DNA of 64,000 nt from Mastigias papua (lineage: Eukaryota; Cnidaria; Scyphozoa; Rhizostomeae; Mastigiidae), in assembly GCA_964019165.1 (NCBI GenBank), contig OZ025269.1:16151187-16215186 (forward strand), read 5' to 3'. The notes below the pieces were generated by a model. The model saw only the letters and a program-made list of their open reading frames with translations. It had not been told where the DNA came from and made no database searches. The translations under genes were made by a program, and so were the position numbers. Every line of letters begins with the position of its first letter. Position 1 is the stretch's first letter. Positions 1-13,108 of the stretch are shown here, piece after piece.

Positions 1-3000
1 ATAAGTTTGCATTCGTCTGTAAACCAATAAGCAGCAGAGCTTAGCAGTATGTTTATACGGAGTCTCAGTATAAGAGATATTCCGTAACTCATTCTCTTCC
101 AAATATAGACAAGTATGTAACCTCAGACAGAGGGTATCTTCTCTGACGTAAGATGCAATGCAGAGTTAGTATACATGTGGTCAGGTATCTCATCACATAA
201 TGAAGGGAGCACAACACAGTCGAGGGCGATTGAATAACTTAATTGCAGCAATCTCTCAAAAATATTTACATTGTTTATTTACAATGCCCGCATGATCTTA
301 ATTGCCAGGGTAATTACCGGATTGAATGCGCTCGGACATGACAAGCAGATTCCTTCATTTACACTTTCTTTAGAAAAAATTTTCAAAGGGGCCAAATATG
401 AATTCCATTACAAAATGATATTGCATCATTGACTAGGGTGGCCTTTCGGAGGCCGGTGTGTTGTGCACTTTCATACCGGAAAATATCATCTATGATGACC
501 TACCATTCATGTGCAGATGAATATGGGCCAAATACAATTTGAAGTAGTCCACGTGGTGATCCATTTGCTACTGGCTCACATAGAAATTCAACTGACTTGA
601 TGTATTGTCTGCTAATGAGAGAACAGTCTTAAAGACAATCTCACATGAAAATTAAGTCGGTGAATGGTGTTTCATCACTGCTAAGCAAATGTACTGTAGA
701 TTCTCGAATTACCCCATAGACGGTTGTTTATGTTCTGATGTCATTCAATTGGGGCTTACATGTGAGGATTATTTGAGCGGGGCTTGTATCAAATATGTGA
801 CACATGAATATAATAAAATTCATTTCATTTTCAAGGCTCTTTTTCCCCATGAATATGGAAATAACCGCCTGAATATAAGCATCTGTCTATAGCATGATAA
901 TCCTGGTGGGGAAGACTTGGATCATATTTTCCCTTTTTGAAATTAGCTGGTAGATGCAGTTGTCTGCCTTAGCAACTTGGCAATGCCCACGAAAAACTAG
1001 TGGCATCATTACTCATCTCAATGGACAGGCTAAACAAATAAGTTTGGCAAAAAAGTCTTGCTGACGTATGTGAACTGCTATGAACTATTTTTCACGTGTC
1101 TTTTTTATCAAGCAAACTATAATCATCTTCCCCAGCAGAAGTTTAATGGCAAATAATCCTGATTATATAACATAGCATATCATTATTAATCTAGAGTAAC
1201 AATGCACAAGGGTCATCTCGCTAATTGACAAGGTTTAATGGGGACTTTAAGATTCATCAATTTCTGAGGCACCACGCAAACAAGGAAATGGGTAAAGAAC
1301 TGCTAATAATTGCTATGGTGATGACTTTATCGAAACATCGATTAAAGATACTACGCTTTAGTGAATAGTAGAATTTCCCGCCAGTTAACAACTAGTATTT
1401 CTATGAAAATGGAACTCCCATAGTTTGGCGCCATTTTCTTCTATTGTCCTCAAACTTCATGGTATTTTTCAAGGTAAATGTATAACGGCACTTGTCAGAG
1501 GGCTTCATAAATCATCAATCTGCATCTAAAGAAAGCAGTACTATTCAACCATGACCACCCAGGAAAATGAAGTATTGATGACGATAGTCATCAGGGCTAG
1601 GTATGCTGTGTTCAGCTCATATTGTCATATTGTTCATAACAATGAGCATCGAACAGTGGAAGCAGCTCGCTAGTGGAGTGCATATTGGTTACCATAACGA
1701 CGATATCAAGATGTTCTACGTTTATTCCTCCCGTTGAACTCCATTAAGAGAAACTAGAAGCTGAGAGTGCTTAAGAAAGTAAGGATCTTGAGAGAACTGC
1801 TGGGGTTCAAATAAAGAAACGAATAGATTTGTCTAAGATAAACTGTTTAATACAGCAGAGAATCAAGAAGATGTTTTCGAAATAAGTTCTATACCATCAC
1901 TATCCTCTAAAGGTATAAAATCAGATCTGCTATCTTGGTAAGGTACTTTGAATTCATTAGACACCCGTTTTAGAATTTTAATGAAAAGGGATATGGTAGG
2001 AAACTTTGAGTCTCATTTCACTAATAATAAAGTAATCCAGTCTCAACTCGGACCCAAGGTTCTTTAAGATAAGAGCACGAATTGCCTCTTGTGGAATTGG
2101 TCGCATTTTAATTGTTTTGACAACGTGATTTTTCCAAATGAGGGACTTGAAGAATAACGCTGTTCTATATTACTAGATGGATAGACACTATCACACTTGA
2201 AGCAAAAAGAGCTGGCGACTCTGAGAATTTCAGAACAATAGGTTATCTTCAAGGCTTCCTTCGTATTCAGTCCCATTTGTGAGCCATTTCTGTCTGCCCT
2301 CACAGTATCTTGTTATCTTCGTATTTTTGCATAAAGCATCCTATTAAATCTTAGTGCTTTATTAGAGATGTCAAAGAACAAATTAATTGGTATTTGAAAT
2401 CACTGTCAGTGATTCAAGCTACTCTATATTTTTATGTTCATGGTAATTAAGATTCCGTAGAAGTGTTCTGATTGGTCTATCATGGAGATTTGCCATGCTG
2501 TCTATTGCAAATCGATTAGAGCTTTGCAAAATGTCATATGCATATAAATTAATCGAATCTCAAGAAACTTGCTTTGTGTTTCTTTCTTTCTGCGTAAATG
2601 CAAGTCATATTTTCTGCTTCTAGTATTCTCCTGTGTGTTCCAGTTGACGTTCTTTGTTAGCAATGGGGCTTGTGTGGACAATGGAATGTCACTTTATTAG
2701 CTAGGGTAGCTAGGAATACTTGGGTACGTTTTCGACAGAAGAAAAGAGCACGTTGTGCATGACATAAAGGCATTGCTACTGTGGAGCTTACAACAGAAGT
2801 AGGACCAACGATACCCCATTCATAAGTTACATAGTCGTTAATATTTCACTGGCTTATGATCAAACCTAAACTTGCACCCTCCCACAGCACTAATGATGCC
2901 TCAGTAAGAATCTTTTTAGAAAAGCTTTTGCTGAGAATATTGTTATGGGATCGATTCTCAATTCTCTGTGGACAATATTTCATCGATGAGAACGAATATT

Positions 3001-3261
3001 TACAAAATATATATTATATATTGTTCACTACTGATAGCGCATAAGTGGAAAGGATTATGCGAGGCCTAAAATGCATCCATGATATCTGCAATCATTATCA
3101 ATCGTTACTATTTGGCTTATTTTGCGTATCTTTTGGTTGCTTTTCTCCTTGCACTCTACAGTGCGTCCTTTATGCAGAGCACGAAACGTGGCAGCGAGCA
3201 GTGGCGAAATTAGAATTCAAAAAGAAGAAACTTCTCAAGTGCCTTGCATAGGAAGATTATC
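1..3261. other. Non-coding sequence with no recognised gene
   Basis: I read both strands of this AT-rich stretch and recognised no conserved domain, RNA gene or terminal repeat. Open frames are short (at most about 80 codons), have no recognisable composition or motifs and are not joined by convincing splice sites. It may be intergenic or intronic. Confidence 0.5.
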
Positions 3262-3420
3262 CAGTGCGTGAATGGTCTGTTGGTACTACAGAACTTCACT
3301 ACAACACGAAAAAGTGGCAAAAGTTTTACGCATGCTGAAAGCTTTTTTCGTCCGACACTGGTCAGAGCATGAAACGTCGGATGACGACCGAAAAATGAAC
3401 CGAAATATATAGCCAGATGC
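3262..3420 (-). mobile_element. Dispersed-repeat copy carrying a hammerhead-like motif
   Basis: This segment matches, with point differences, one arm of the inverted element at 54925-55190. Shared blocks are the tract around actacagaacttcact, the cgaaaaag block, the tcgtccgacac block and the tail gaaccgaaatat followed by agccag. A third fragment of the same family lies at 34337-34385. Repetition at three sites marks it as an interspersed element, perhaps a SINE, a retrozyme or a Penelope-like terminal region. No coding capacity is visible. Confidence 0.7.
3331..3371 (-). ncRNA. Hammerhead-like ribozyme relic (mutated core)
   Basis: Reading the minus strand from 3371, stem I strand catgct is followed by ctgacca, a short stem II region gtgtcggac, gaa, a 3-bp stem III with loop agc, cleavage-site C, and the second stem I strand agcatg. 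The layout equals that of the motifs at 54954-54994 and 55077-55117. The core reads CTGACCA instead of CTGANGA, changing G8, a base needed for catalysis in known hammerheads. Stem I differs from the other copies at both partners of one pair (A-T there, G-C here), so pairing is kept. It is probably inactive. Confidence 0.5.
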
Positions 3421-3448
3421 GGGTATACTTGATATGATGAATAATGCG

Positions 3449-3525
3449 TCTATGCGCTAAGTATATCTGTATATAAGTATATAAGTATATGCGCTAAGTA
3501 TATAAGTATATGCGTCTATGAGCTG
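3449..3525. repeat. Short AT-rich minisatellite
   Basis: Imperfect tandem copies of an atataagtat / tatgcgctaag motif occupy about 75 bp. It is a local simple repeat with no sign of function. Confidence 0.6.
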
Positions 3526-3639
3526 AATAATTATCCAATGTGATAAGTATATCCACTGAATGTAAACGAAGAGATCAAACAGCGTACAAAAGTTAGCAAT
3601 AGCCTTGGTATCTTGATCCGAAATAAGCCTCCTATTCAC

Positions 3640-4930
3640 TACACCGGTTCTGGCTCAAAAAGTATGGTTATTGCCTTGGTATTCCGATAGAAATCATCCA
3701 ACTTTTTACTCAATCAATTTTAGCTCACACACAAACTTTATAGCTTTTGTATTTCGATACAAATCAGTTCATACTTTATTCGATGAATTTTGTCTCAAAC
3801 ATTAAGGCAATAGCATGTGTATAGCACTGATGAAAATGCATTCACCTCTCACTGGATGAAAATTTTCTCAGAAAGTATGGTTATACTCCTAGCACTGTGA
3901 TAAAAATCACACCACATTTAAAATGTTTTATTTTACCTTAAAAGTTAAGGATATCGCCTTGGTTTTTTAATAAGAATGAGCCAACTTGTCAATTTTACTC
4001 AATGGATTTTGGCTGAGTGGGTAGGTTAAAGCATAGAAATAGCCTTGGAATTTTGATACAAATCAGCACATTTTTCATTCCATCGATTTCGAAATAAAAC
4101 TTATTGTTATAGCCTTGGTAGTTTTATACTAAAGTGAAAACTGATCAGTTGATCAATTTTCACTCAAATATGTAAGTTATAGCCTTTGTAGCTGGATCAA
4201 AATCAGACTACATTTAGTTTGCTCTATTTAGCTCAGGAAGTAAATAAACAGTTATGGTATTTTGATGAACGCTATCCCAATTTTACTTGATCACTTTTGT
4301 TCCAAAACGCATTGTCACAGCCTCGGTCTTTTGGTGAAATCTGCGCATTTCTTATTCAGCCAATTTTAGCTCAATAACCGCGGTTCTAGCCTTGCTAAGC
4401 TGATGAAAGTAAGGAATTTCCAATTCGATTAGTTTTCAGTCTTTGCCTTGTTATTCAAAATTCACACGATTCTCAACCGATCAATTTTGTCTCAAAATGT
4501 ACGGTAATCGCTTTGGTTTTGTATTATAATCAGTGCATCCCTCATTCAATCGATTTTGTCCAAAAAAGCATAGTTGTAGCATAGGTAATTTGATTACCAT
4601 CTGCATATTTCTCATGCGATACTTGCTGTTTCACAAGGTGCATTTATTACCAGATTTTTCATACATATTGGCACACTTCTCATTATATCAATTTTGTCCC
4701 ATAACATACTGGTATATAGCCTTTGTCCTTTGAAGAGCATTATCATGTTTATCATTAGAGCAACTTTGTTCACTTGTTACCCTAAAGCCTTCGCATTTTG
4801 TTGAATATCAGCCACTCATACTTTGTCAAACTTGCTTGAAAGAGCAAGATCTCAAATTCACTATTATGAAAGGTATTTAAAAATATCTAATTTCCTCAAT
4901 TTTGGCCAAAAATGACTAACGTTGAACTTC
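3640..4930. repeat. Decayed tandem-repeat zone related to the 109-bp satellite
   Basis: Blocks resembling tatagccttggtattttgat followed by aaatcag recur every 70 to 100 bases (for example near 3665, 3745, 4040, 4110, 4175, 4505 and 4700), with indels and many substitutions between them. The shared tatagccttggtatttt core links the zone to the 109-bp satellite that begins downstream. I read it as the oldest edge of the same array, or a related older satellite no longer homogenised. Confidence 0.6.
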
Positions 4931-6990
4931 AATGATTTTCATTGGAGATTGAAAAGTGATGAAAATGAGCCACTATTTGGCCAAAAATGCAAAGCCATAA
5001 CTTCGGTATTTTGCCTCAGAGTGGCCAAAATTGAAATTAATTTATTTTGATTGCAGATTGAAAAGTGATGAAAGTGAGCTAGTTTTAGCTACAAGGTAAG
5101 GCATAGCCTAGGAATTTCATCCAGAAATGGCCAAACTTGAGATTCAATTATTTTGATTTTACATTAAAAAGTGATAAAAATAAACAATGTTTGGCCAAAC
5201 AGGAAGATTGTAACCTTTGGATTTTTCACAAATTACCAAAATTGACAATCATTTGATTGCAGATTGAACAGTGATGACATTAAGCCACTATTTGGCCAAA
5301 ATGCAAGGGTATGTCGTTGGTACTTTACAGTACAATAGCCAAAGTTCAAGTTCAATGATTTTGATTGCAGATTGAAAGTGATGAAAATGAGCCAACTTGT
5401 TGCCAAAAAGTAAGGCTATACCCTTGGCACTTTACGCAAACATGAGTAAATTTGAAATTCATTTGTTTTAATTGCAGATTAAACGTGATGAAGATGAGCC
5501 ATTTTTGTCCGAAATGTAAGGCCTTGATACTTCGCCCAAACATGACCAAAATTGGACTTCAATGATTTTAACTGCAGATTCAAAAGTGATTAAAATAAGC
5601 CACTATTTGGCAAAAACCATTCAGCTAGAACTTTGGTATTTTGTCCAAGAAAGAACCAACACTGCAATTCATTCACTTTGATTACAGATTAAAAAGTTGT
5701 GAACATTAGCTATTTTAAGATAAAAAGTAAGGCTATAGACTTTGGATTTCACCCAACACTGGCCAAAGTTGAAATTCAATAATTTTGATTGTAGATTAAC
5801 ACATGATGAACGTTAGACTATAGCTTTGGCATTTCGCTCCCAAATGACCAAGTTTGAAATTGATTGATTTAGATTTTAGATTAAAAAGTGATGAAAATAT
5901 GCCGTTTTGGACAATAAGTAAGGCTACAGACCTTGTAGTTTGCTCAAAAATACCAAAATTTGAAATTTGATCCTTGGCTGACAATGAGGACTTATCAGTA
6001 AAAAAGAAAGGCTATAGCCTTGGTATTTTGCTCACAAATGACAAAGTTTGAACTTGGTTGATTTCGATTGCAAATTGAAAAGTGATGTAAATGAGCAATT
6101 TTTGGCCAAAACGTAATGCTATAGCCTTGGCATTTTCCTCAAAAATGAAGACATTTTAAATTCTTTCATTTTGATTGCAGTTGAAAAGTGATCGACATGA
6201 GCTATGTCTGGCCAAAAAGTGCGGCTATATTCTTTGTCTTTGCTAAAAACTGCCAAAATTCGAAGTTCATTCATATTGATTGCAGATTGAAAAGTGATGA
6301 AAATGAGGCATTTTTCGCCAAAAAAGAAAGGTTATAACCTTGGTATTTTGCTCCCAAATCACCAAGTTGGAACTTCATTGATTTTGATTGCATATTGAAA
6401 AGTGATAGGATTGAGGCATCTTTGGCCACAAAGTAAGGCTATAACCCTTAGTACTTTGACAAAAACTGACGAAATTTGACAATGATTTATAATTGATCGC
6501 AGATTAAAAACCGATGGAAATTAGCCGTTTCTGGTCAACAAGTAAGGCTATAACCCAAGCATTTTGAGAAAAAGCGATCAGATCGGAAATTCATTCCATT
6601 TGATTCCAGTTTGACAAGTGATGAAAATGAATAACTGACAAAAGGTTGAAATTGATTAACTTTTGTTGCAGATTGAATAGTGACGAAAATAAGCAATTTA
6701 TGGCAAATAGTAACCTGCCGACAAATGACCAAAACTGACCTTGATTCTTTTTGATTCCAGATAGAAATTGATTAAACTGAGCCACTTAAGGCAAATAGTT
6801 AAAATATATCCTTGGCATTTCGCCAAAACTAATCCAAAACTGAAATTCATTGACTTCGATTCACGAATGACACAACAATGACAGTGAGCGATTTTTGGCC
6901 AAAAAGTAAGGCTATAACCTTGGAATTTTGCACCAAAAATGACCAACATTGACATTGATTGATTTTGATTGCAGATTGAGCAGTGATGAA
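4930..6990. repeat. Diverged left flank of the 109-bp satellite array
   Basis: About 18 to 19 tandem units of roughly 100 to 115 bp are recognisable by gattgcagattgaaaagtg, then a gccaaaa-agtaaggctata block and a ttggtattttg block. Units differ from one another by many substitutions and small indels, in contrast to the near-identical units after about 7.0 kb. The order (diverged edge, homogeneous centre) is expected when unequal exchange homogenises the centre of an array. Confidence 0.85.
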
Positions 6991-7346
6991 AATGAGCGAT
7001 TTGTGGCTACAAAGTAAGGCTATAACCTTGGAATATTGCTCCGAACCATGATCAAACTTCAAATTGATTGATTTTGATTGCAGATTGACAAGTGATGAAA
7101 ATGAGAGATTTGTAGCTGAAAAGTAAGGCCAAAACCTTGATATTTCGCTCCGACAAATGACCACAATTGATATTGATTGAATTTGATTGCAGATTGAAAA
7201 GTGATGAAAATGAGCGATTTGTGGCTACAGAGTAAGGCTATAACCTTGATATTTTGCTCCGACAAATGACCAAAATTGAAATTGATTGATTTTGATTGCA
7301 GCTTGAAAAGTGATGAAACTGAGCGATTTGTGGCTGAAAAGTAAGG

Positions 7347-9005
7347 CTATAACCTTGATATTTCGCTCCGACAAATGACCAAAATTGACATTGATTGATT
7401 TTGATTGCAGATTGAAAAGTGATGAAAATGAGCGATTTTTGGCCAAAAAGTAAGGCTATAACCTTGGTATTTTGCTCCGACAAGTGACCAAAATTGAAAT
7501 TGATTGAATTTGATTGCAGATTGAAAAGTGATGAAAATGAGCGATTTGTGGCTACAAAGTATGGCTATAACCTTGGAATATTGCTCCGAACCATGATCAA
7601 ACTTCAAATTGATTGATTTTGATTGCAGATTGACAAGTGATGAAAATGAGCGATTTGTGGCTGAAAAGTAAGGCCATAACCTTGATATTTCGCTCCGACA
7701 AATGACCAAAATTGACATTGATTGATTTTGATTGCAGATTGAAAAGTGATGAAAATGAGCGATTTGTGGCCAAAAAGTAAGGCTATAACCTTGGTATTTT
7801 GCTCCGAAACATGACCAAACTTGAAATTGATTGATTTTGATTGCAGATTGAAAAGTGATCAAAATGAGCGATTTGTGGCCAAACAGTAAGGCTATAAACT
7901 TGGTAGTTTGCTCCGACAAGTGACCAGAATTGAAATTGATTGATTTGATTGCAGATTGACAAGTGATGAAAATGAGCGATTTTTGGCTACAAAGTAAGGC
8001 TATAACCTTGGAAGTTTGCACCGACAAATGACCAACATTGAAATTGATTGATTTTGATTGCAGATTGAAATTGTGATGAAAATGAGCGATTTTTGGCCAA
8101 ACAGTAAAGCTATAACCTTGGTATTTTGCCGACAAATGACAAACATTGAAATTGATTGATTTTGATTGCAGATTGAAAAGTGATGAAAATGAGCGATTTG
8201 TGGCTGAAAAGTAAGGCTATAACCTTGATATTTCGCTCCGACAAATGACCAAAATTGACATTGATTGATTTTGATTGCAGATTGAAAAGTGATGAAAATG
8301 AGCGATTTTTGGCCAACAAGTAAGGCTATAACCTTGGTATTTTGCTCCGACAAGTGACCAAAATTGAAATTGATTGAATTTGATTGCAGATTGAAAAGTG
8401 ATGAAAATGAGCGATTTGTGGCTACAAAGTAAGGCTATAACCTTGGAATATTGCTCCGAACCATGATCAAACTTCAAATTGATTGATTTTGATTGCAGAT
8501 TGACAAGTGATGAAAATGAGCGATTTGTGGCTGAAAAGTAAGGCCATAACCTTGATATTTCGCTCCGACAAATGACCAAAATTGACATTGATTGATTTTG
8601 ATTGCAGATTGAAAAGTGATGAAAATGAGCGATTTGTGGCCAAAAAGTAAGGCTATAACCTTGGTATTTTGCTCCGAAACATGACCAAACTTGAAATTGA
8701 TTGATTTTGATTGCAGATTGAAAAGTGATGATACTGAGCGATTTGTGGCCAAACAGTAAGGCTATAAACTTGGTAGTTTGCTCCGACAAGTGACCAGAAT
8801 TGAAATTGATTGATTTGATTGCAGATTGACAAGTGATGAAAATGAGCGATTTTTGGCTACAAAGTAAGGCTATAACCTTGGAAGTTTGCACCGACAAATG
8901 ACCAACATTGAAATTGATTGATTTTGATTGCAGATTGAAATTGTGATGAAAATGAGCGATTTTTGGCCAAACAGTAAAGCTATAACCTTGGTATTTTGCC
9001 GACAA
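7347..9005. repeat. 870-bp (8-unit) tandem duplication within the array
   Basis: The cassette at about 7347-8135 recurs almost unchanged at 8217-9005, an offset of 870 bp. Both carry the same ordered variants, including a unit with gatttgattg (one base short) and one with attgaaattgtg. A further partial copy lies 1524 bp further on (for example 9413 matches 10937). Confidence 0.85.
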
Positions 9006-12000
9006 ATGACAAACATTGAAATTGATTGATTTTGATTGCAGATTGAAAAGTGATGAAAATGAGCGATTTGTGGCTGAAAAGTAAGGCTATAACCTTGATA
9101 TTTCGCTCCGACAAATGACCAAAATTGACATTGATTGATTTTGATTGCAGATTGAAAAGTGATGAAAATGAGCGATTTTTGGCCAAAAAGTAAGGCTATA
9201 ACCTTGATATTGTGCTCCGACAAGTGACCAAAATTGAAATTGATTGAATTTGATTGCAGATTGAAAAGTGATGAAAATGAGCGATTTGTGGCTACAAAGT
9301 AAGGCTATAACCTTGGTATTTTGCTCTGACAAATGACCAAAATTAAAATTGATCGATGTGATTGCAGATTGACAAGTGATGAAAATGAACGATTTTTGGT
9401 CAAAAAGTAAAGCTATAACCTTGTTATTTTGCTCTGAAAAATGACCAAACTTGATATTGAATGATTTTCATTGCAGATTGAAAAGTGATGAAAATGAGCG
9501 ACTTTTGGCCGAAAAGTAAGGCTATAACCTTGGAATTTTGCTCCGAAAAATGACCAACATTGAAATTGATTGATTTTGATTGCAGATTGAAAAGTGATGA
9601 AAATGAGCGATTTGTGGCTGAAAAGTAAGGCCATAACCTTGATATTTTGCTCCGACAAATGACCAAAACTGACATTGATTGATTTTGATTGCAGATTGAA
9701 AAGTGATGAAACTGAGCGATTTTTGGCCAAAAAAGTAAGGCTATAACATTGGTATTTTGCTCCGACAAGTGACCAACATTGAAATTCATCGTATATGATT
9801 GCAGATTGAAAAGTGATGAAAATGAGCGATTTGTGGCCAAAAAGTAAGGCTATAACCTTGGTATTTTGCTCCGACAAGTGACCAAAATTGACATTGATTG
9901 ATTTTGATTGCAGATTGAAAAGTGATGAAAATGAGCGATTTTTGGCCAAAAAGTAAGGCTATAACCTTGGTATTTTGCTCCGACAAGTGACCAAAAATGA
10001 AATTGATTGATTTTGATTCCAGATTGACAAGTGATGAAAATGAGCGATTTGTGGCTGAAAAGTAAGGCCATAACCTTGATATTTCGCTCCGACAAATGAC
10101 CAAACTTGACATTGATTGATTTTGATTGCAGATTGAAAAGTGATGAAAATGAGCGATTTGTGGCCAAAAAGTAAGGCTATAACCTTGGTATTTTGCTCCG
10201 AAACATGACCAAACTTGAAATTGATTGATTTTGATTGCAGATTGAAAAGTGATGAAACTGAGCGATTTGTGGCCAAACAGTAAGGCTATAAACTTGGTAG
10301 TTTGCTCCGACAAGTGACCAGAATTGAAATTGATTGATTTGATTGCAGATTGACAAGTGATGAAAATGAGCGATTTTTGGCTACAAAGTAAGGCTATAAC
10401 CTTGGAAGTTTGCACCGACAAATGACCAACATTGAAATTGATTGATTTTGATTGCAGATTGAAATTGTGATGAAAATGAGCGATTTTTGGCCAAACAGTA
10501 AAGCTATAACCTTGGTATTTTGCCGACAAATGACAAACATTGAAATTGATTGATTTTGATTGCAGATTGAAAAGTGATGAAAATGAGCGATTTGTGGCTG
10601 AAAAGTAAGGCTATAACCTTGATATTTCGCTCCGACAAATGACCAAAATTGACATTGATTAATTTTGATTGCAGATTGAAAAGTGATGAAAATGAGCGAT
10701 TTTTGGCCAAAAAGTAAGGCTATAACCTTGATATTGTGCTCCGACAAGTGACCAAAATTGAAATTGATTGAATTTGATTGCAGATTGAAAAGTGATGAAA
10801 ATGAGCGATTTGTGGCTACAAAGTAAGGCTATAACCTTGGTATTTTGCTCTGACAAATGACCAAAATTAAAATTGATCGATGTGATTGCAGATTGACAAG
10901 TGATGAAAATGAACGATTTTTGGTCAAAAAGTAAAGCTATAACCTTGTTATTTTGCTCTGAAAAATGACCAAACTTGATATTGAATGATTTTCATTGCAG
11001 ATTGAAAAGTGATGAAAATGAGCGACTTTTGGCCGAAAAGTAAGGCTATAACCTTGGAATTTTGCTCCGAAAAATGACCAAAATTGAAATTGATTGATTT
11101 TGATTGCAGATTGAAAAGTGATGAAAATGAGCGATTTGTGGCTGAAAAGTAAGGCCATAACCTTGATATTTTGCTCCGACAAATGACCAAAATTGAAATT
11201 GATTGATTTTGATTGCAGATTGAAAAGTGATGAAAATGAGCGATTTTTGGCCACAAAAGTAAGGCTATAACATTGGTATTTTGCTCCGACAAGTGACCAA
11301 CATTGAAATTGATCGTATATGATTGCAGATTGAAAAGTGATGAAAATGAGCGATTTGTGGCCAAAAAGTAAGGCTATAACCTTGGTATTTTGCTCCGACA
11401 AGTGACCAGAATTGACATTGATTGATTTTGATTGCAGATTGAAAAGTGATGAAAATGAGCGATGTTTGGCTACAAAGTAAGGCTATAACCTTGGAAGTTT
11501 GCACCGACAAATGACCAACATTGAAATTGATTGATTTTGATTACAGATTGAAATTGTGATGAAAATGAGCGATTTTTGGCCAAACAGTAAAGCTATAACC
11601 TTGGTATTTTGCTCCGACAAGTGACCAGAATTGACATTGATTGATTTTGATTGCAGATTGAAAAGTGATGAAAATGAGCGATGTTTGGCTACAAAGTAAG
11701 GCTATAACCTTGGTATTTTGCTCCGACAAATGACCAAACTTGAAATTGATTCATTTTGATTACAGATTGACAAGTGATGAAAATGAGCGATTTGTGGCTA
11801 CAGAGTAAGGCTATAACCTTGGTATTTTGCTCCGACAAATGACCAAAATTGAAATTGATTGATTTTGATTGCAGATTGAAAAGTGATGAAAATGAGCGAT
11901 TTTTGGCTACAAAGTAAGGCTATAACCTTGGAAGTTTGCACCGACAAATGACCAACATTGAAATTGATGGATTTTGATTGCAGATTGAAATTGTGATGAA

Positions 12001-13108
12001 AATGAGCGATTTTTGGCCAAACAGTAAAGCTATAACCTTGGTATTTTGCTCCGAAAAATGACAAACATTGAAATTGATTGATTTTGATTGCAGATTGAAA
12101 AGTGATGAAAATGAGCGATTTGTGGCTGAAAAGTAAGGCTATAACCTTGATATTTCGCTCCGACAAATGACCAAAATTGACATTGATTGATTTTGATTGC
12201 AGATTGAAAAGTGATGAAAATGAGCGATTTTTGGCCAAAAAAGTAAGGCTATAACATTGGTATTTTGCTCCGACAAGTGACCAACATTGAAATTGATCGT
12301 ATATGATTGCAGATTGAAAAGTGATGAAAATGAGCGATTTGTGGCCAAAAAGTAAGGCTATAACCTTGGTATTTTGCTCCGACAAGTGACCAACATTGAA
12401 ATTGATCGTATATGATTGCAGATTGAAAAGTGATGAAAATGAGCGATTTGTGGCCAAAAAGTAAGGCTATAACCTTGGTATTTTGCTCCGACAAGTGACC
12501 AGAATTGACATTGATTGATTTTGATTGCAGATTGAAAAGTGATGAAAATGAGCGATGTTTGGCTACAAAGTAAGGCTATAACCTTGGTATTTTGCTCCGA
12601 CAAATGACCAAACTTGAAATTGATTCATTTTGATTACAGATTGACAAGTGATGAAAATGAGCGATTTTTGGCCAACAAGTAAGGCTATAACCTTGGTATT
12701 TTGCTCCGACAAGTGACCAAAATTGAAATTGATTGATTTTGATTGCAGATTTAAAAGTGATGAAAATGAGCGATTTTTGGCTACAAAGTAAGGCTATAAC
12801 CTTGGAAGTTTCCACCGACAAATGACCAACATTGATATTGATTGATTTTGATTGCAGATTGAAATTGTGATGAAAATGAGCGATTTTTGGCCAAACAGTA
12901 AAGCTATAACCTTGGTATTTTGCTCCGACAAGTGACCAGAATTGACATTGATTGATTTTGATTGCAGATTGAAAAGTGATGAAAATGAGCGATGTTTGGC
13001 TACAAAGTAAGGCTATAACCTTGGTATTTTGCTCCGACAAATGACCAAACTTGAAATTGATTCATTTTGATTACAGATTGACAAGTGATGAAAATGAGCG
13101 ATTTGTGG

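Noticed and set aside
7347..8135. 262-codon minus-strand open frame (and many similar ones to 28.6 kb) as a protein gene
   Set aside because: It is a readout of the 109-bp satellite in three successive frames; it has no domain, and the same peptide blocks recur in all frames and positions.
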